From: a virus
Direction: 5' to 3' (one strand)
Virus record (IMG/VR): IMGVR_UViG_3300037088_000639
Location: 1-21,499 of that record
Length of the DNA stretch: 21,499 nucleotides
How positions within the stretch are numbered: the first letter of the stretch is position 1; the number at the start of each line of letters is the position of its first letter. Made by a program: the position numbers and the translations under genes. The notes beneath the pieces are model-generated. The model saw only the letters and a program-made list of their open reading frames with translations. It was not told the origin of the DNA and did not search any database. Of this stretch, positions 14,901-21,188 are shown piece by piece.

Positions 14901-15051
14901 TATGGTCTTCAAGTACTATAAAGAGTCTGGTGGTCAAATGGAGTTGTCTCATAAACCTGGCATTGTTTCTTCCGAAAACCCAACGGAAGAAACAATTGTA
15001 AAGAAGTCCGATTCCCGAAAACGGCACAAGGCAAAGAATGAGACGAACTGA
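11950..15051 (+). CDS. portal protein fused to a PI3/4-kinase-like domain and an extra C-terminal domain (1033 aa)
   Basis: ATG 11950 follows GAGGTAG. Residues 1 to about 477 are the portal: a linker, then YGLMAFSDLRFYAES, PEVSMCIRLLTEELKAF, WYHPRHLRADAPYGRSPVEDSL, and C-terminal helices. This is about the normal length of a portal. A Gly-rich linker (about 480-485) and a basic KN/PV repeat segment follow. Residues about 620-820 look like a PI3/4-kinase/HipA-type kinase: AVWKP (Lys650, ATP-binding), GETP, GTLFRRAEAAYL, GSVQHYV, DRNGKNW (Asp740, Asn745), IDNDLSF (Asp760, metal). HPRAKDGEFTGKG (861-873) marks a linker, and 160 residues of unknown fold end the protein, encoded by AT-richer DNA. 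The portal forms the packaging vertex, so about 12 kinase copies would sit at the portal ring. It overlaps the next gene by 14 nt. Confidence 0.85.
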   Translation: MGLREALSGFISGLGQSGQTARPPVNVQPGLGTLEVVDTSKSPTRSNIPGSWSRTFLGPGQPFASMDMSQVSARDKDRESEPRAFQYVTSVNSTISPRLAYGLMAFSDLRFYAESVPEVSMCIRLLTEELKAFVPTIIDTQGNAISDSEYQWMTDRPDQFNPFPVWLSRFMYNTLVYDACTAYLVRNSRKKIIASRIIDGSTIFVLIDERGEQPRPPAPAFQQIIWGVPHGMYNTRQIWYHPRHLRADAPYGRSPVEDSLPAVKLLQNLWDYEGDKYIVGNIPEMGLTTPPEWKDDADAILEYEDAFNARMSGSNKERVRVRFFPSGTETLATKELTFNKDSYDAATNAVRMSFGILQSEVGEGPSGGLGGKGYAEAMQSAFYRMGLAPLISYIESHFNDILKMNGENKQKFKLEFPPESLDPSKEEEKYATRFENGGINRDEYRQGISMNPIGGEVGNFFITDAVGPDEGDDSQMPDFGGGGSGNHRPIKVINTRRVQVRRPIKVLKNPVDVAKNPVPVKKVDASEIKELGNKLGVDWDNINPDEFVAGVNEEMEHIDTVGSVETVAQIALDHLKEDPAYYTKLKGIFAKFDLPTLQKYCGVDPNDDLLFGSPASLYAEADMPHQGANESMIVSIGGTNDLDARPAVWKPLVGETPDLQGWVKGTLFRRAEAAYLLDRELAPDEKHYLVPVAYITEIDGEIGSVQHYVIGRQDREDVSAYGQEWIEQAAVLDYIMGQVDRNGKNWLTHPHDTKRPVLIDNDLSFSPDKDETLHSTFVDAMTGRPLTQKTLDAIYLAIGSHDLWEDLQDCLEDEAAVANAKARAAELYQNGMIGGRDPDRVFVKNNSDEPLDKGDFEEDKHPRAKDGEFTGKGRMLRYDPEKHKGLPLYQIVSVKVGEHSIGTGHELVTDEKEIENADKVPYFFKVKYSDVVARDSVSSYLHPFTDEEAKSISEKLPVDVPFSKEGLIATVTDCLPKLSPDDLNMVFKYYKESGGQMELSHKPGIVSSENPTEETIVKKSDSRKRHKAKNETN

Positions 15052-15931
15052 TTACCGCCGCCGGATGATGCGTGTCAATAATCAGCTTGAAGAGCAGATA
15101 CAGAAAGCTGCTCAATCTGAGCTCAATTGGCTATTCAGGCAGTACCAGTACAAGGTGCGCCGCATCAATCAATTCCGGCCCAAAATAAACACCGCCAGGC
15201 CAAAGTTGACTAAGTCTTATGTGGCCAACGCTGATCTGTGGGATGAATTCCGCAAGCGGATGAGAACCTCGATCATGCGAACTATAAAAGACATGCTGCC
15301 GATCCTTCTGGCTTTGCCAACCGATCAATTTAAGGAGTACGCGGTTAATTTTAATTCTGATGACCTGGCCGCCCAAATTCTGCCTGAGATCGGAATGCGC
15401 ATCACCCAGGTAGAAACATCCATAAAACGTTCGGTAGGCCGCAAGGTTTTAGCCTGGTACAACAGTCCCGGCGTCACCATGCAGAGCCTGATCAACCAAA
15501 TCAAAGAGGACAACTTCACCCCGGCCCGGGCTCAGTTGATCGCCAGAACCGAAGTGACCTATCTCAACAGCCGGGTCAGTGATTTGATTGCCGAACAGAT
15601 AGGGTCAACTGAATGGGTGTTTGATAGCCGCAATGATTCAAAGGTTTGTATCAAGCCAATCGTGGGGCCAGATGGGAAGATGTATAACGGCTGCCGGGCG
15701 CTGCACGGGAAAACATTCAAACAGGGAATGAAGAAACCACCCGATGGAAGTCACATCGGATGCCGCTGCTCGGCTATTGACCTGCCTCCGAAACCAAAGA
15801 CAGCGCTAGAACCGAATCCCATCATGGAATTTGGTAAGTTCGATCCGTCAGAGAAGTTTGACAAAGACCATCCCACTAAATATAATGTATTAAAGAAACC
15901 CATAAAGGTGGTAAGGGTAAAACATGCCTAG
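15038..15931 (+). CDS. Mu gpF-like minor head protein (297 aa)
   Basis: Starts MRRTDYRRRMMRV inside the end of the portal gene. The N-terminal half is helical and basic. The C-terminal half has the Phage_Mu_F signatures: ARTEVTYLNSRVSDL, STEWVFDSRNDSKVC, ALHGKTF and PPDGSHIGCRCSAIDL (Cys-rich end). The family lies next to the portal inside the head and helps assembly or is injected. Length is typical for a stand-alone member without a toxin fusion. It carries no extra effector domain; the extra domain here is on the portal instead. The stop overlaps the small ORF that follows. Confidence 0.88.
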   Translation: MRRTDYRRRMMRVNNQLEEQIQKAAQSELNWLFRQYQYKVRRINQFRPKINTARPKLTKSYVANADLWDEFRKRMRTSIMRTIKDMLPILLALPTDQFKEYAVNFNSDDLAAQILPEIGMRITQVETSIKRSVGRKVLAWYNSPGVTMQSLINQIKEDNFTPARAQLIARTEVTYLNSRVSDLIAEQIGSTEWVFDSRNDSKVCIKPIVGPDGKMYNGCRALHGKTFKQGMKKPPDGSHIGCRCSAIDLPPKPKTALEPNPIMEFGKFDPSEKFDKDHPTKYNVLKKPIKVVRVKHA

Positions 15932-16118
15932 ATCAGATTACATTCCAATGGATTTATCCTCCCCGGAAATAAAGCTTATCCTGAGACTGAGGCAACTGCG
16001 AAAGTCGAATGAGACCAGCATGTTCATGGTGACAACCACACCACTCACGCTTGCGATTATGGGTCACCTTGAATTATTGGAAACAACGTATTCCAGCGGC
16101 AGTGGTGGTTTTGGCTAA
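15924..16118 (+). CDS. hypothetical protein (64 aa)
   Basis: ATG 15924 overlaps the end of the MuF gene by 8 nt. It begins MPRSDYIPMDLSSPEIKLIL and has a charged helical middle (RLRQLRKSN), a Thr/Leu stretch and a Ser/Gly-rich end. No family recognised. Its last codons run into the second promoter cassette. Position in the head module suggests a minor virion or assembly factor, but nothing proves that. Confidence 0.5.
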   Translation: MPRSDYIPMDLSSPEIKLILRLRQLRKSNETSMFMVTTTPLTLAIMGHLELLETTYSSGSGGFG

Positions 16119-16124
16119 AAATCG

Positions 16125-16133
16125 TGCTACAAT
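16125..16133 (+). promoter_or_regulatory. extended -10 promoter before the protease (cassette copy 2)
   Basis: TG-C-TACAAT at 16125-16133, one base from consensus, again an extended -10 box. The surrounding TGCTACAATAGCAA matches TGCTATAATAGAAA of copy 1. GTGGTT at 16105-16110 is a poor -35 candidate at 17 bp. The promoter starts within seven bases of the previous stop codon, so it is a dedicated internal promoter of the head operon. Confidence 0.6.
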
Positions 16134-16139
16134 AGCAAT

Positions 16140-16199
16140 GTAATAGACGACGTGAAACAATAGACACACGGCGACCTTTCCATAGGCCGCCGTTTTTTT
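16140..16199 (+). ncRNA. conserved leader RNA, copy 2 (about 60 nt)
   Basis: CGTGAAACAATAGACACACG (16151-16170, followed by G) repeats the leader block of copy 1 with one base inserted and about two changed. CGTG (16151-16154) can pair with CACG (16167-16170), the latter overlapping the left arm of the terminator, so the same switch-like competition is possible. Bases outside the block differ between copies, which argues for selection on the block and not for a recent duplication. Confidence 0.5.
16169..16199 (+). terminator. intrinsic terminator/attenuator before the protease
   Basis: CGGCGACCT and AGGCCGCCG form a 9-bp stem with one A-C mismatch, a 6-nt loop, and seven T residues follow (16193-16199). 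The stem sequence differs from copy 1 but the position relative to the conserved block is the same. It lies 22 bases before the protease start. Confidence 0.8.
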
Positions 16200-16221
16200 G
16201 TTAACAATTTTGGAGACACCA

Positions 16222-17421
16222 ATGTCTGATGAAGAAATCCAATCCGAAAAAACGATGTTCATCCCCATCCGCAAGGTGAATGAGGAACGCCATGAAGTCT
16301 ACGGCTGGGCTGCAGTTGAAGAACCAGACAATTCCGATGAGATTATGGACTATGCCACTTCCAAACCTCTCTTCCAGGATTGGTCCAGCAAAGCGCAGAA
16401 ACGTTCCGGTGGCAAGAGCCTCGGAAACGTCCGGGCCATGCACGGCAACATTGCTGCAGGTAAATTGGTAGAACTTCGTCTGGACGATAAGGTTAAAGGT
16501 TTCTATGTTGGGGCCAAGATCGTCGATGATGCTGAATGGAAAAAGGTAGACCAGGGCGTCTACACCGGCTTCTCGATTGGCGGTTCCTATTTGAAGCGCT
16601 GGTCTGACTATAACAACCCCGGCAAGATTCGCTACACAGCCAAGCCCAATGAAATCTCGATCGTCGATTCCCCGTGCATTACCAGCGCCACCTTCGAAGT
16701 GGTCAAAGTGGACGGGTTGACCGTGAAAAAGGAATTCCAACCCGGAAAGGGAGTAAATATGTTGAAACTTGACAGGGTAACAGAAATGACAGCCGATGAG
16801 CAGCGGGCTTTCCTGCAATCAAAACTTGCAGATGCCTTCCCGTATTTACAGAGAACCGATGGAATTATCGACAATGTTCCGCCCAATTCTGGCTCCCGTT
16901 ATTGGCTGCAAGATTTTAGCAAAGACTGTGTGTACGTTGGTTTGGGGGAGAAACATTATTCCATTCCCTACACAGTTGATGAAGCCAATAATGTCACATT
17001 TGGAGTGGTCACGGAAGTGATCATGCACGTGACCTATGAACCGATGCCCGCGTCAACAGAATCCGTTGGAAAGATGACCAAAGCCGACATTCCCGGTTCC
17101 CCGGAACCGATTGCTGACATTCCGCTTCCGAGTATGGTGGGTCCCGATTATGTGGTCGAGCACACGCCACCCCCGAATGCACTCCTGGAAATCAAACCTA
17201 ACGCAGAACCCTCTCAGGAAATCCTGGCAGCTCATGCAGTCGCCACTAAAAACCTGGATGCTGCAATGGCAGCCTGGTTACCCAAGATCGGTCATATGGT
17301 GAAATCCGCAGTAGCAGAAGAATTCAAGGCTGCCGCTGATTTGAATAAAAGCACCCCGACAGCGCCCGCGCTCATCCCGGTGTATCGCAGAAAATTAATC
17401 AATGTACGAAAGGAGAAATAA
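16222..17421 (+). CDS. prohead maturation protease with C-terminal assembly region (399 aa)
   Basis: The start is ATG 16222 (MSDEEIQSEKTMF) with TGGAG about seven bases upstream. Residues about 10-175 form the protease: VYGWAAVEEPDNSDEIMDY, AMHGNIAAGKL (candidate catalytic His74), VYTGFSIGG (candidate nucleophile Ser118) and ISIVDSPC. This is the herpes/HK97-like serine protease plan that trims head proteins after assembly. From about 180 the protein has a small beta domain (KDCVYVGLGEKHYSIPYTVD), a Pro-rich linker and a C-terminal helical tail (TKNLDAAMAAWLPKI...EEFKAAADLNK), which is what a scaffold would look like. A strong internal ribosome site at 16748-16761 suggests a shorter nested product. 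It is the first gene after the second leader cassette. Confidence 0.85.
   Translation: MSDEEIQSEKTMFIPIRKVNEERHEVYGWAAVEEPDNSDEIMDYATSKPLFQDWSSKAQKRSGGKSLGNVRAMHGNIAAGKLVELRLDDKVKGFYVGAKIVDDAEWKKVDQGVYTGFSIGGSYLKRWSDYNNPGKIRYTAKPNEISIVDSPCITSATFEVVKVDGLTVKKEFQPGKGVNMLKLDRVTEMTADEQRAFLQSKLADAFPYLQRTDGIIDNVPPNSGSRYWLQDFSKDCVYVGLGEKHYSIPYTVDEANNVTFGVVTEVIMHVTYEPMPASTESVGKMTKADIPGSPEPIADIPLPSMVGPDYVVEHTPPPNALLEIKPNAEPSQEILAAHAVATKNLDAAMAAWLPKIGHMVKSAVAEEFKAAADLNKSTPTAPALIPVYRRKLINVRKEK
16759..17421 (+). CDS. possible nested scaffold-like product of the protease gene (220 aa)
   Basis: Inside the protease gene, GGAAAGGGAG (16744-16753) lies five bases before ATG 16759 (Met180, MLKLDRVTEMTADEQ), in frame. 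This is a better ribosome site than many real gene starts in the window. The product would contain the small beta domain, Pro-rich linker and C-terminal helices, without the protease. In lambda, the Nu3 scaffold is made just this way from within gene C. No separate scaffold gene is visible between protease and capsid, which supports the idea. Inference from sequence only. Confidence 0.4.
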   Translation: MLKLDRVTEMTADEQRAFLQSKLADAFPYLQRTDGIIDNVPPNSGSRYWLQDFSKDCVYVGLGEKHYSIPYTVDEANNVTFGVVTEVIMHVTYEPMPASTESVGKMTKADIPGSPEPIADIPLPSMVGPDYVVEHTPPPNALLEIKPNAEPSQEILAAHAVATKNLDAAMAAWLPKIGHMVKSAVAEEFKAAADLNKSTPTAPALIPVYRRKLINVRKEK

Positions 17422-17422
17422 C

Positions 17423-19504
17423 ATGTCCGAAAAAAAGTTAGCAAAAGACGGTGCGGGCAATATCGGCGCAGCCCGCGACATGGTGACTCAGTTGCAGGAG
17501 CAGGCCAAGAACGGTCAGATCGATGGCGCTCTGATAGATCAACTTGAGGCCATTCTGAATGTCTCAGTGGATACCGCTGATGACAAACAATCGGAAATGC
17601 AATCTGACGCTTCCAAGGTAACAGATGTGTCGACGGCACCAACAATGACCTCTGTACCTTCCTCGAGCGCCAGCACTGGTTCTGATCTTGGCAAGGATGA
17701 AGCGGCCACCACGGCGCCTACCGATGCATCGTCAGATCCAACCAAGCCGGCATTCACAACCAAACCCACTGAATCCAGCAAGCCGTCTGATGACGATTCA
17801 GATTCAAAAAAGGAGTCCACTGTGGACGAGAGCACAACCGTAACGAAAGCGGACGAACCGTTGAGTGCTCGCCCGGGCACCCCAAATCTGATGTTCGATC
17901 ATGCAGAAGACGTGCTATCGAAATTGCCCGATTTTATCAAGGCAATGACCAATGGCAAAATGGGCGAAGCCCAGAAGATTGCCGGCGGGAAATCCAATGA
18001 GTTCGACACCATGTTTAATGTGGCCCAGACCGCAATCCTGAACGAGGGCGGATGGACTTCCAATAACATGGCCAAGCTCAATGGAATGGCTGCAAGCGAT
18101 GTCTTGCAGAAGTCCATAACCGCGGCCAGCGTTCCAGGTGTAAACCTGATTCGCCTTGCCAAACTGATGTTACCTGTGTACGCTGGTTTGACTCAGAGAC
18201 TTCCTGCCGATTCTCCAAAAGGTATGGGAAGTACTCAGGCGACTTGGCGTGCCCAGCTCGGCTTTGGGGCACTCGGTGAGCAGAACTTCTTCCGCATCGC
18301 AGAGGGAAATATTGGTGTCAATCCTCCAACCAGTTTCCTGACCTTCAACTCTCCATACGATGATATTTCAACCAATGACTCCGTAACCCTTAAAGCCCTC
18401 CGGGCCTCAATGGGTTATGCAGATCCATTGCAGATCGGTGTCATCAAGGCCATGAGCGCACTGCTCCGTGGTCAGGAACGGGTCATCCTCGGAAGTAACA
18501 ACGCAGCGATCGCCGCTCCTGCGGCCCCCACTGTAGCGCAAGGACTTCCCTCGCAGGCTGTGGTCGCCACCGGTTCTTATATGGTTGGTGTCACTGCCCT
18601 AACCTACGAAGGTTGGTTGGCAACCAGCAAAGGTGGATCACCTGCAGTTGGTGAAACCACTGCTGCTTATGCAGGCCAATTCGTACTCGGTTCTGGAAGC
18701 TCGATCACTTTGACTTGGGCTGCAGTTCCGGGCGCCGTCGCTTACAACGTGTACTTCTCTGGTTCTGGTGCTTCAGCTGGTTCAGCTGCCGCATGGAACC
18801 AGATGGTGCTTGTAAACAAGGCGGTCATCAGCAAACTGTCGACCGGTTCTTATGTGGCACCTCCTGCAGACACGACCGTCAACGCCACTTATGGTATTGA
18901 AGGTCTGCTCAATTGGTGCGAGCTCGCAACCGTTTACACTAATGCGATCCCCTCCAAGCAAACCATCACGGATAATGCAGGAGCTGGTTTGACCACCGGC
19001 AACGGAGGTATCACGCAATATGATACCGTCCTCTCAAGTCTGTGGACCAACTGGCACACCGCCCCAAGCTTGATGGTGATGAGCCCGAACATGAACGCAA
19101 GTTTGGTCGGAAAGCTCCAGACGCTTGGTTCGGGTAACTTCTATCGCATCGATGTTGGTGCGGAACGCAATCAGGTCAACGGTGGTTTGATGGTAAGTGG
19201 GTACGTGAACAAGTTCGCCCCATTTGCGGACGGAACCCCACGTATGATCGACATCATTCCTCACCCGTACATGCCGGATGGCACCGTGCTCTTCATCAGC
19301 GAGACCATTCCCTATCCTATGGGCAATGAATCACGCGGGTTTGTACGTGACGTGCTCCTTCCGTACACCTACTTCCCACTGCCCTCACAGGCTGGTGGTG
19401 TGAACCAAACAACCTACAACTTCGCAATCACCACCTCTGAAACTGTGGAATGCTTCAACCCAGGCCCACAGGCGGCTTTGGTAGGTGTGGACTACACTCT
19501 GTAG
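17423..19504 (+). CDS. HK97-fold major capsid protein with N-terminal extension and Ig/FN3-like insertion (693 aa)
   Basis: ATG 17423 has a strong SD AAAGGAG seven bases upstream (the frame is open from 17402). Residues 1 to about 55 are helical (LAKDGAGNIGAARDMVTQLQ). Residues about 56-150 are a Ser/Thr/Asp/Lys-rich low-complexity stretch, then the HK97-like part (about 150-360). That part includes LMLPVYAGLTQRLPADSP and MSALLRGQERVILGSN. Between about 361 and 487 lies a Gly/Ala/Ser-rich segment with SITLTWAAVPGAVAYNVYFSG, a typical FN3/Ig strand pattern. The capsid fold then resumes (GLLNWCELATVYTNAIPSK...) to the end. The extended N-terminus is probably a delta-type assembly domain removed by the upstream protease. 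693 aa is long for this family (commonly 300-450). It forms the icosahedral shell. Confidence 0.85.
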   Translation: MSEKKLAKDGAGNIGAARDMVTQLQEQAKNGQIDGALIDQLEAILNVSVDTADDKQSEMQSDASKVTDVSTAPTMTSVPSSSASTGSDLGKDEAATTAPTDASSDPTKPAFTTKPTESSKPSDDDSDSKKESTVDESTTVTKADEPLSARPGTPNLMFDHAEDVLSKLPDFIKAMTNGKMGEAQKIAGGKSNEFDTMFNVAQTAILNEGGWTSNNMAKLNGMAASDVLQKSITAASVPGVNLIRLAKLMLPVYAGLTQRLPADSPKGMGSTQATWRAQLGFGALGEQNFFRIAEGNIGVNPPTSFLTFNSPYDDISTNDSVTLKALRASMGYADPLQIGVIKAMSALLRGQERVILGSNNAAIAAPAAPTVAQGLPSQAVVATGSYMVGVTALTYEGWLATSKGGSPAVGETTAAYAGQFVLGSGSSITLTWAAVPGAVAYNVYFSGSGASAGSAAAWNQMVLVNKAVISKLSTGSYVAPPADTTVNATYGIEGLLNWCELATVYTNAIPSKQTITDNAGAGLTTGNGGITQYDTVLSSLWTNWHTAPSLMVMSPNMNASLVGKLQTLGSGNFYRIDVGAERNQVNGGLMVSGYVNKFAPFADGTPRMIDIIPHPYMPDGTVLFISETIPYPMGNESRGFVRDVLLPYTYFPLPSQAGGVNQTTYNFAITTSETVECFNPGPQAALVGVDYTL

Positions 19505-19509
19505 GAACT

Positions 19510-20052
19510 ATGGAATTCAATGTCAGGCTGGTGGATGACGGCAATCTAGCTAAAGGACTTGCACGCGCAGACGAGCTGTTTGCACCCTTTGCCAGTAAAG
19601 CCATTGCCATCAGCCTGACAGCTATTGAGGCACAGGATGCTCCGTACCCGCCGCAGCCCGACAGAAACAGGGCAAAGACATTCAACACTTATGTCAGAGG
19701 CCAGGGCAATTACCCAAAATCGGCATTCGTGGCCGACACCAAAGAACCGGGCGGGTTTGCAATAAAAGCCAAGATGGCTGGTAAGGTTAGAATGACCAGT
19801 CAGGATATGAAGAGTAAGTTCAAGACCGCAGTAAAAACAAGCGGCGGAACAGTGCAAGGCGAACTTACGAACAGCGCGACCTACTCCGGTTACGTACTGG
19901 GTTCAAAAGAACAAGATCCAAAGCAGGCCAGCTTCCACGCCGAGACTGGTTGGGTAAGCAAAGAGGATGCCATTGAGGCAGCGATACCGGAGATTGAATC
20001 AGCATATGAGCAGGCGGTAAAGGATTTCTTGACCGCTTTAGTAGGTAGATAA
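19510..20052 (+). CDS. putative head-tail joining/tail-completion protein (180 aa)
   Basis: ATG 19510 (MEFNVRLVDDGN) follows TAGGA; a longer frame from 19450 reads the capsid end out of frame. The order beta strand, helix (FASKAIAISLTAIEAQDA), a basic beta-rich middle, and a C-terminal helix (AIEAAIPEIESAYEQAVKDF) is like HK97 gp10-type tail-completion proteins. This is based on size and shape, not on a clear motif. It lies between the capsid and gp6-like genes, where connector proteins sit. It could also be a minor capsid or decoration protein. Confidence 0.5.
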   Translation: MEFNVRLVDDGNLAKGLARADELFAPFASKAIAISLTAIEAQDAPYPPQPDRNRAKTFNTYVRGQGNYPKSAFVADTKEPGGFAIKAKMAGKVRMTSQDMKSKFKTAVKTSGGTVQGELTNSATYSGYVLGSKEQDPKQASFHAETGWVSKEDAIEAAIPEIESAYEQAVKDFLTALVGR

Positions 20053-20090
20053 AAGGCAGGTGTAACATCGACTACACTGATATCTCCACG

Positions 20091-20690
20091 GTGAAACAGG
20101 AAATGCACATCGTTAGCGGTTCTTCTGTTGACGATGGGTTGCTTGCTACACTGATTACTGCTGCCTCCCGGGCGTGGGACAGAAAGTGCGCCGGCGTTGC
20201 AGATGCCATTGATTATTTCGCGTCTGCTTCCGTTGTCAATGAACTTCTGGTCGGTCAAATCGATTACGAAGGTCAACGCATTATCTGTTACCCCCATAAG
20301 CCGATTATTAATTCAGTGCAATCTTTCGGCTATCAAGCTGATATTGTCAGCACTCTTTACACTGTGGATCCATCACGGGTGGAGGCATACGGGCCAAAAG
20401 TAACCGCATACCCAACGAATATGGCCCTGGACTTCCCCTCCTCGTGCAAAGTTGTTCTTAGTTACACTGGCGGGGTTGGAGCGACACTTAACGACCTCCC
20501 AGATGATTTGGTCGAGGCGGTAACCATTCTGGCTATCCGCTTCTACCGGGAAGCAGAAAGCGGTCTGACCGACCAGATCGGCATTGCCGATTCAGGCGGT
20601 CAGTACGTTTACACCAAAGCCTGGCCGGTTCGAGTCAAGGAACTGGCCGAGGTTTACAAGCGTAAAGTCGGATGGCGCCATAGCGCGTAA
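20091..20690 (+). CDS. gp6-like head-tail connector (about 199-207 aa)
   Basis: Coordinates begin at the first canonical start, GTG 20091, but this has no SD, and the family N-terminus would extend upstream. Codons 20067-20090 read IDYTDIST and join smoothly to VKQEMHIVSG, like the usual start of gp6-like adaptors, and AGGTG sits 6 bases before ATC 20067. The body fits the family: DDGLLATLITAASRAWDRKC (helix), a beta domain with RVEAYGPKV, YTGGVGATLNDLPDDLVEAV and a C-terminal helix (LAEVYKRKVGW). These proteins join the portal ring to the tail. Confidence 0.7.
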   Translation: MKQEMHIVSGSSVDDGLLATLITAASRAWDRKCAGVADAIDYFASASVVNELLVGQIDYEGQRIICYPHKPIINSVQSFGYQADIVSTLYTVDPSRVEAYGPKVTAYPTNMALDFPSSCKVVLSYTGGVGATLNDLPDDLVEAVTILAIRFYREAESGLTDQIGIADSGGQYVYTKAWPVRVKELAEVYKRKVGWRHSA

Positions 20691-20694
20691 TAAT

Positions 20695-21177
20695 ATGACC
20701 GCAGAAGTGAACAACGTCCTGAAACAACTGGCAGTGATTCAACGGGAGATTTTGAACCCGCTGAATAATCTTCCAATTGTCGCCTATGACACCGTTCCTT
20801 ATGTGATAAACGCCGCAGACATGCCCCTCTTCGTGAACTTTCCCGGCCCGCTGGTGAGAAACGATGTGATCAGCTCTGACGATCGAGGCCGCGATTTTAA
20901 CGAGGTGCGCACTTATACCATGAACCTTTATTACGCCCCTTATGCTTCTGGTGTAGAAGGAGAAAAGACCGCCCTTATGGTTCCGTTCTTTTCTCTGGTT
21001 TATAACAAATTTGGTCAATATCCCCATCTCAAACAATTGGGTGGGGTTTTGGATGCAAAGCTGGTCGGCGACAGTGGTACGACAACTCTGACGTTTATCG
21101 GCCAGCAAGATTTCGCAATCAAGTTTTCCCTGCAGGTGGTCTCAAAAGTTCGCAGGCTGCTCGACAGTAGAGAATAG
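20695..21177 (+). CDS. hypothetical head-tail module protein (160 aa)
   Basis: ATG 20695 (MTAEVNNVLKQLAVIQ) begins four bases after the previous stop; no SD is evident, so reinitiation is likely. A frame opening at 20584 reads the previous gene out of frame. The N-terminus is helical, followed by beta segments (PYVINAADMPLFVNFPGP, RTYTMNLYYAPYASG) and a C-terminal strand/helix. Position between gp6-like and a probable tail protein suggests a tail terminator or tail-completion role, but no motif confirms it. Confidence 0.5.
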   Translation: MTAEVNNVLKQLAVIQREILNPLNNLPIVAYDTVPYVINAADMPLFVNFPGPLVRNDVISSDDRGRDFNEVRTYTMNLYYAPYASGVEGEKTALMVPFFSLVYNKFGQYPHLKQLGGVLDAKLVGDSGTTTLTFIGQQDFAIKFSLQVVSKVRRLLDSRE

Positions 21178-21188
21178 GAGAAAATACT

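Noticed and set aside
16201-16818. 205-codon reverse-strand ORF over the protease
   Set aside because: Antisense to a well-supported protease with catalytic motifs; no ribosome site or promoter evidence.
19450-19509. 20-residue extension of the protein after the capsid
   Set aside because: It is capsid coding sequence read in another frame; ATG 19510 has its own ribosome site.
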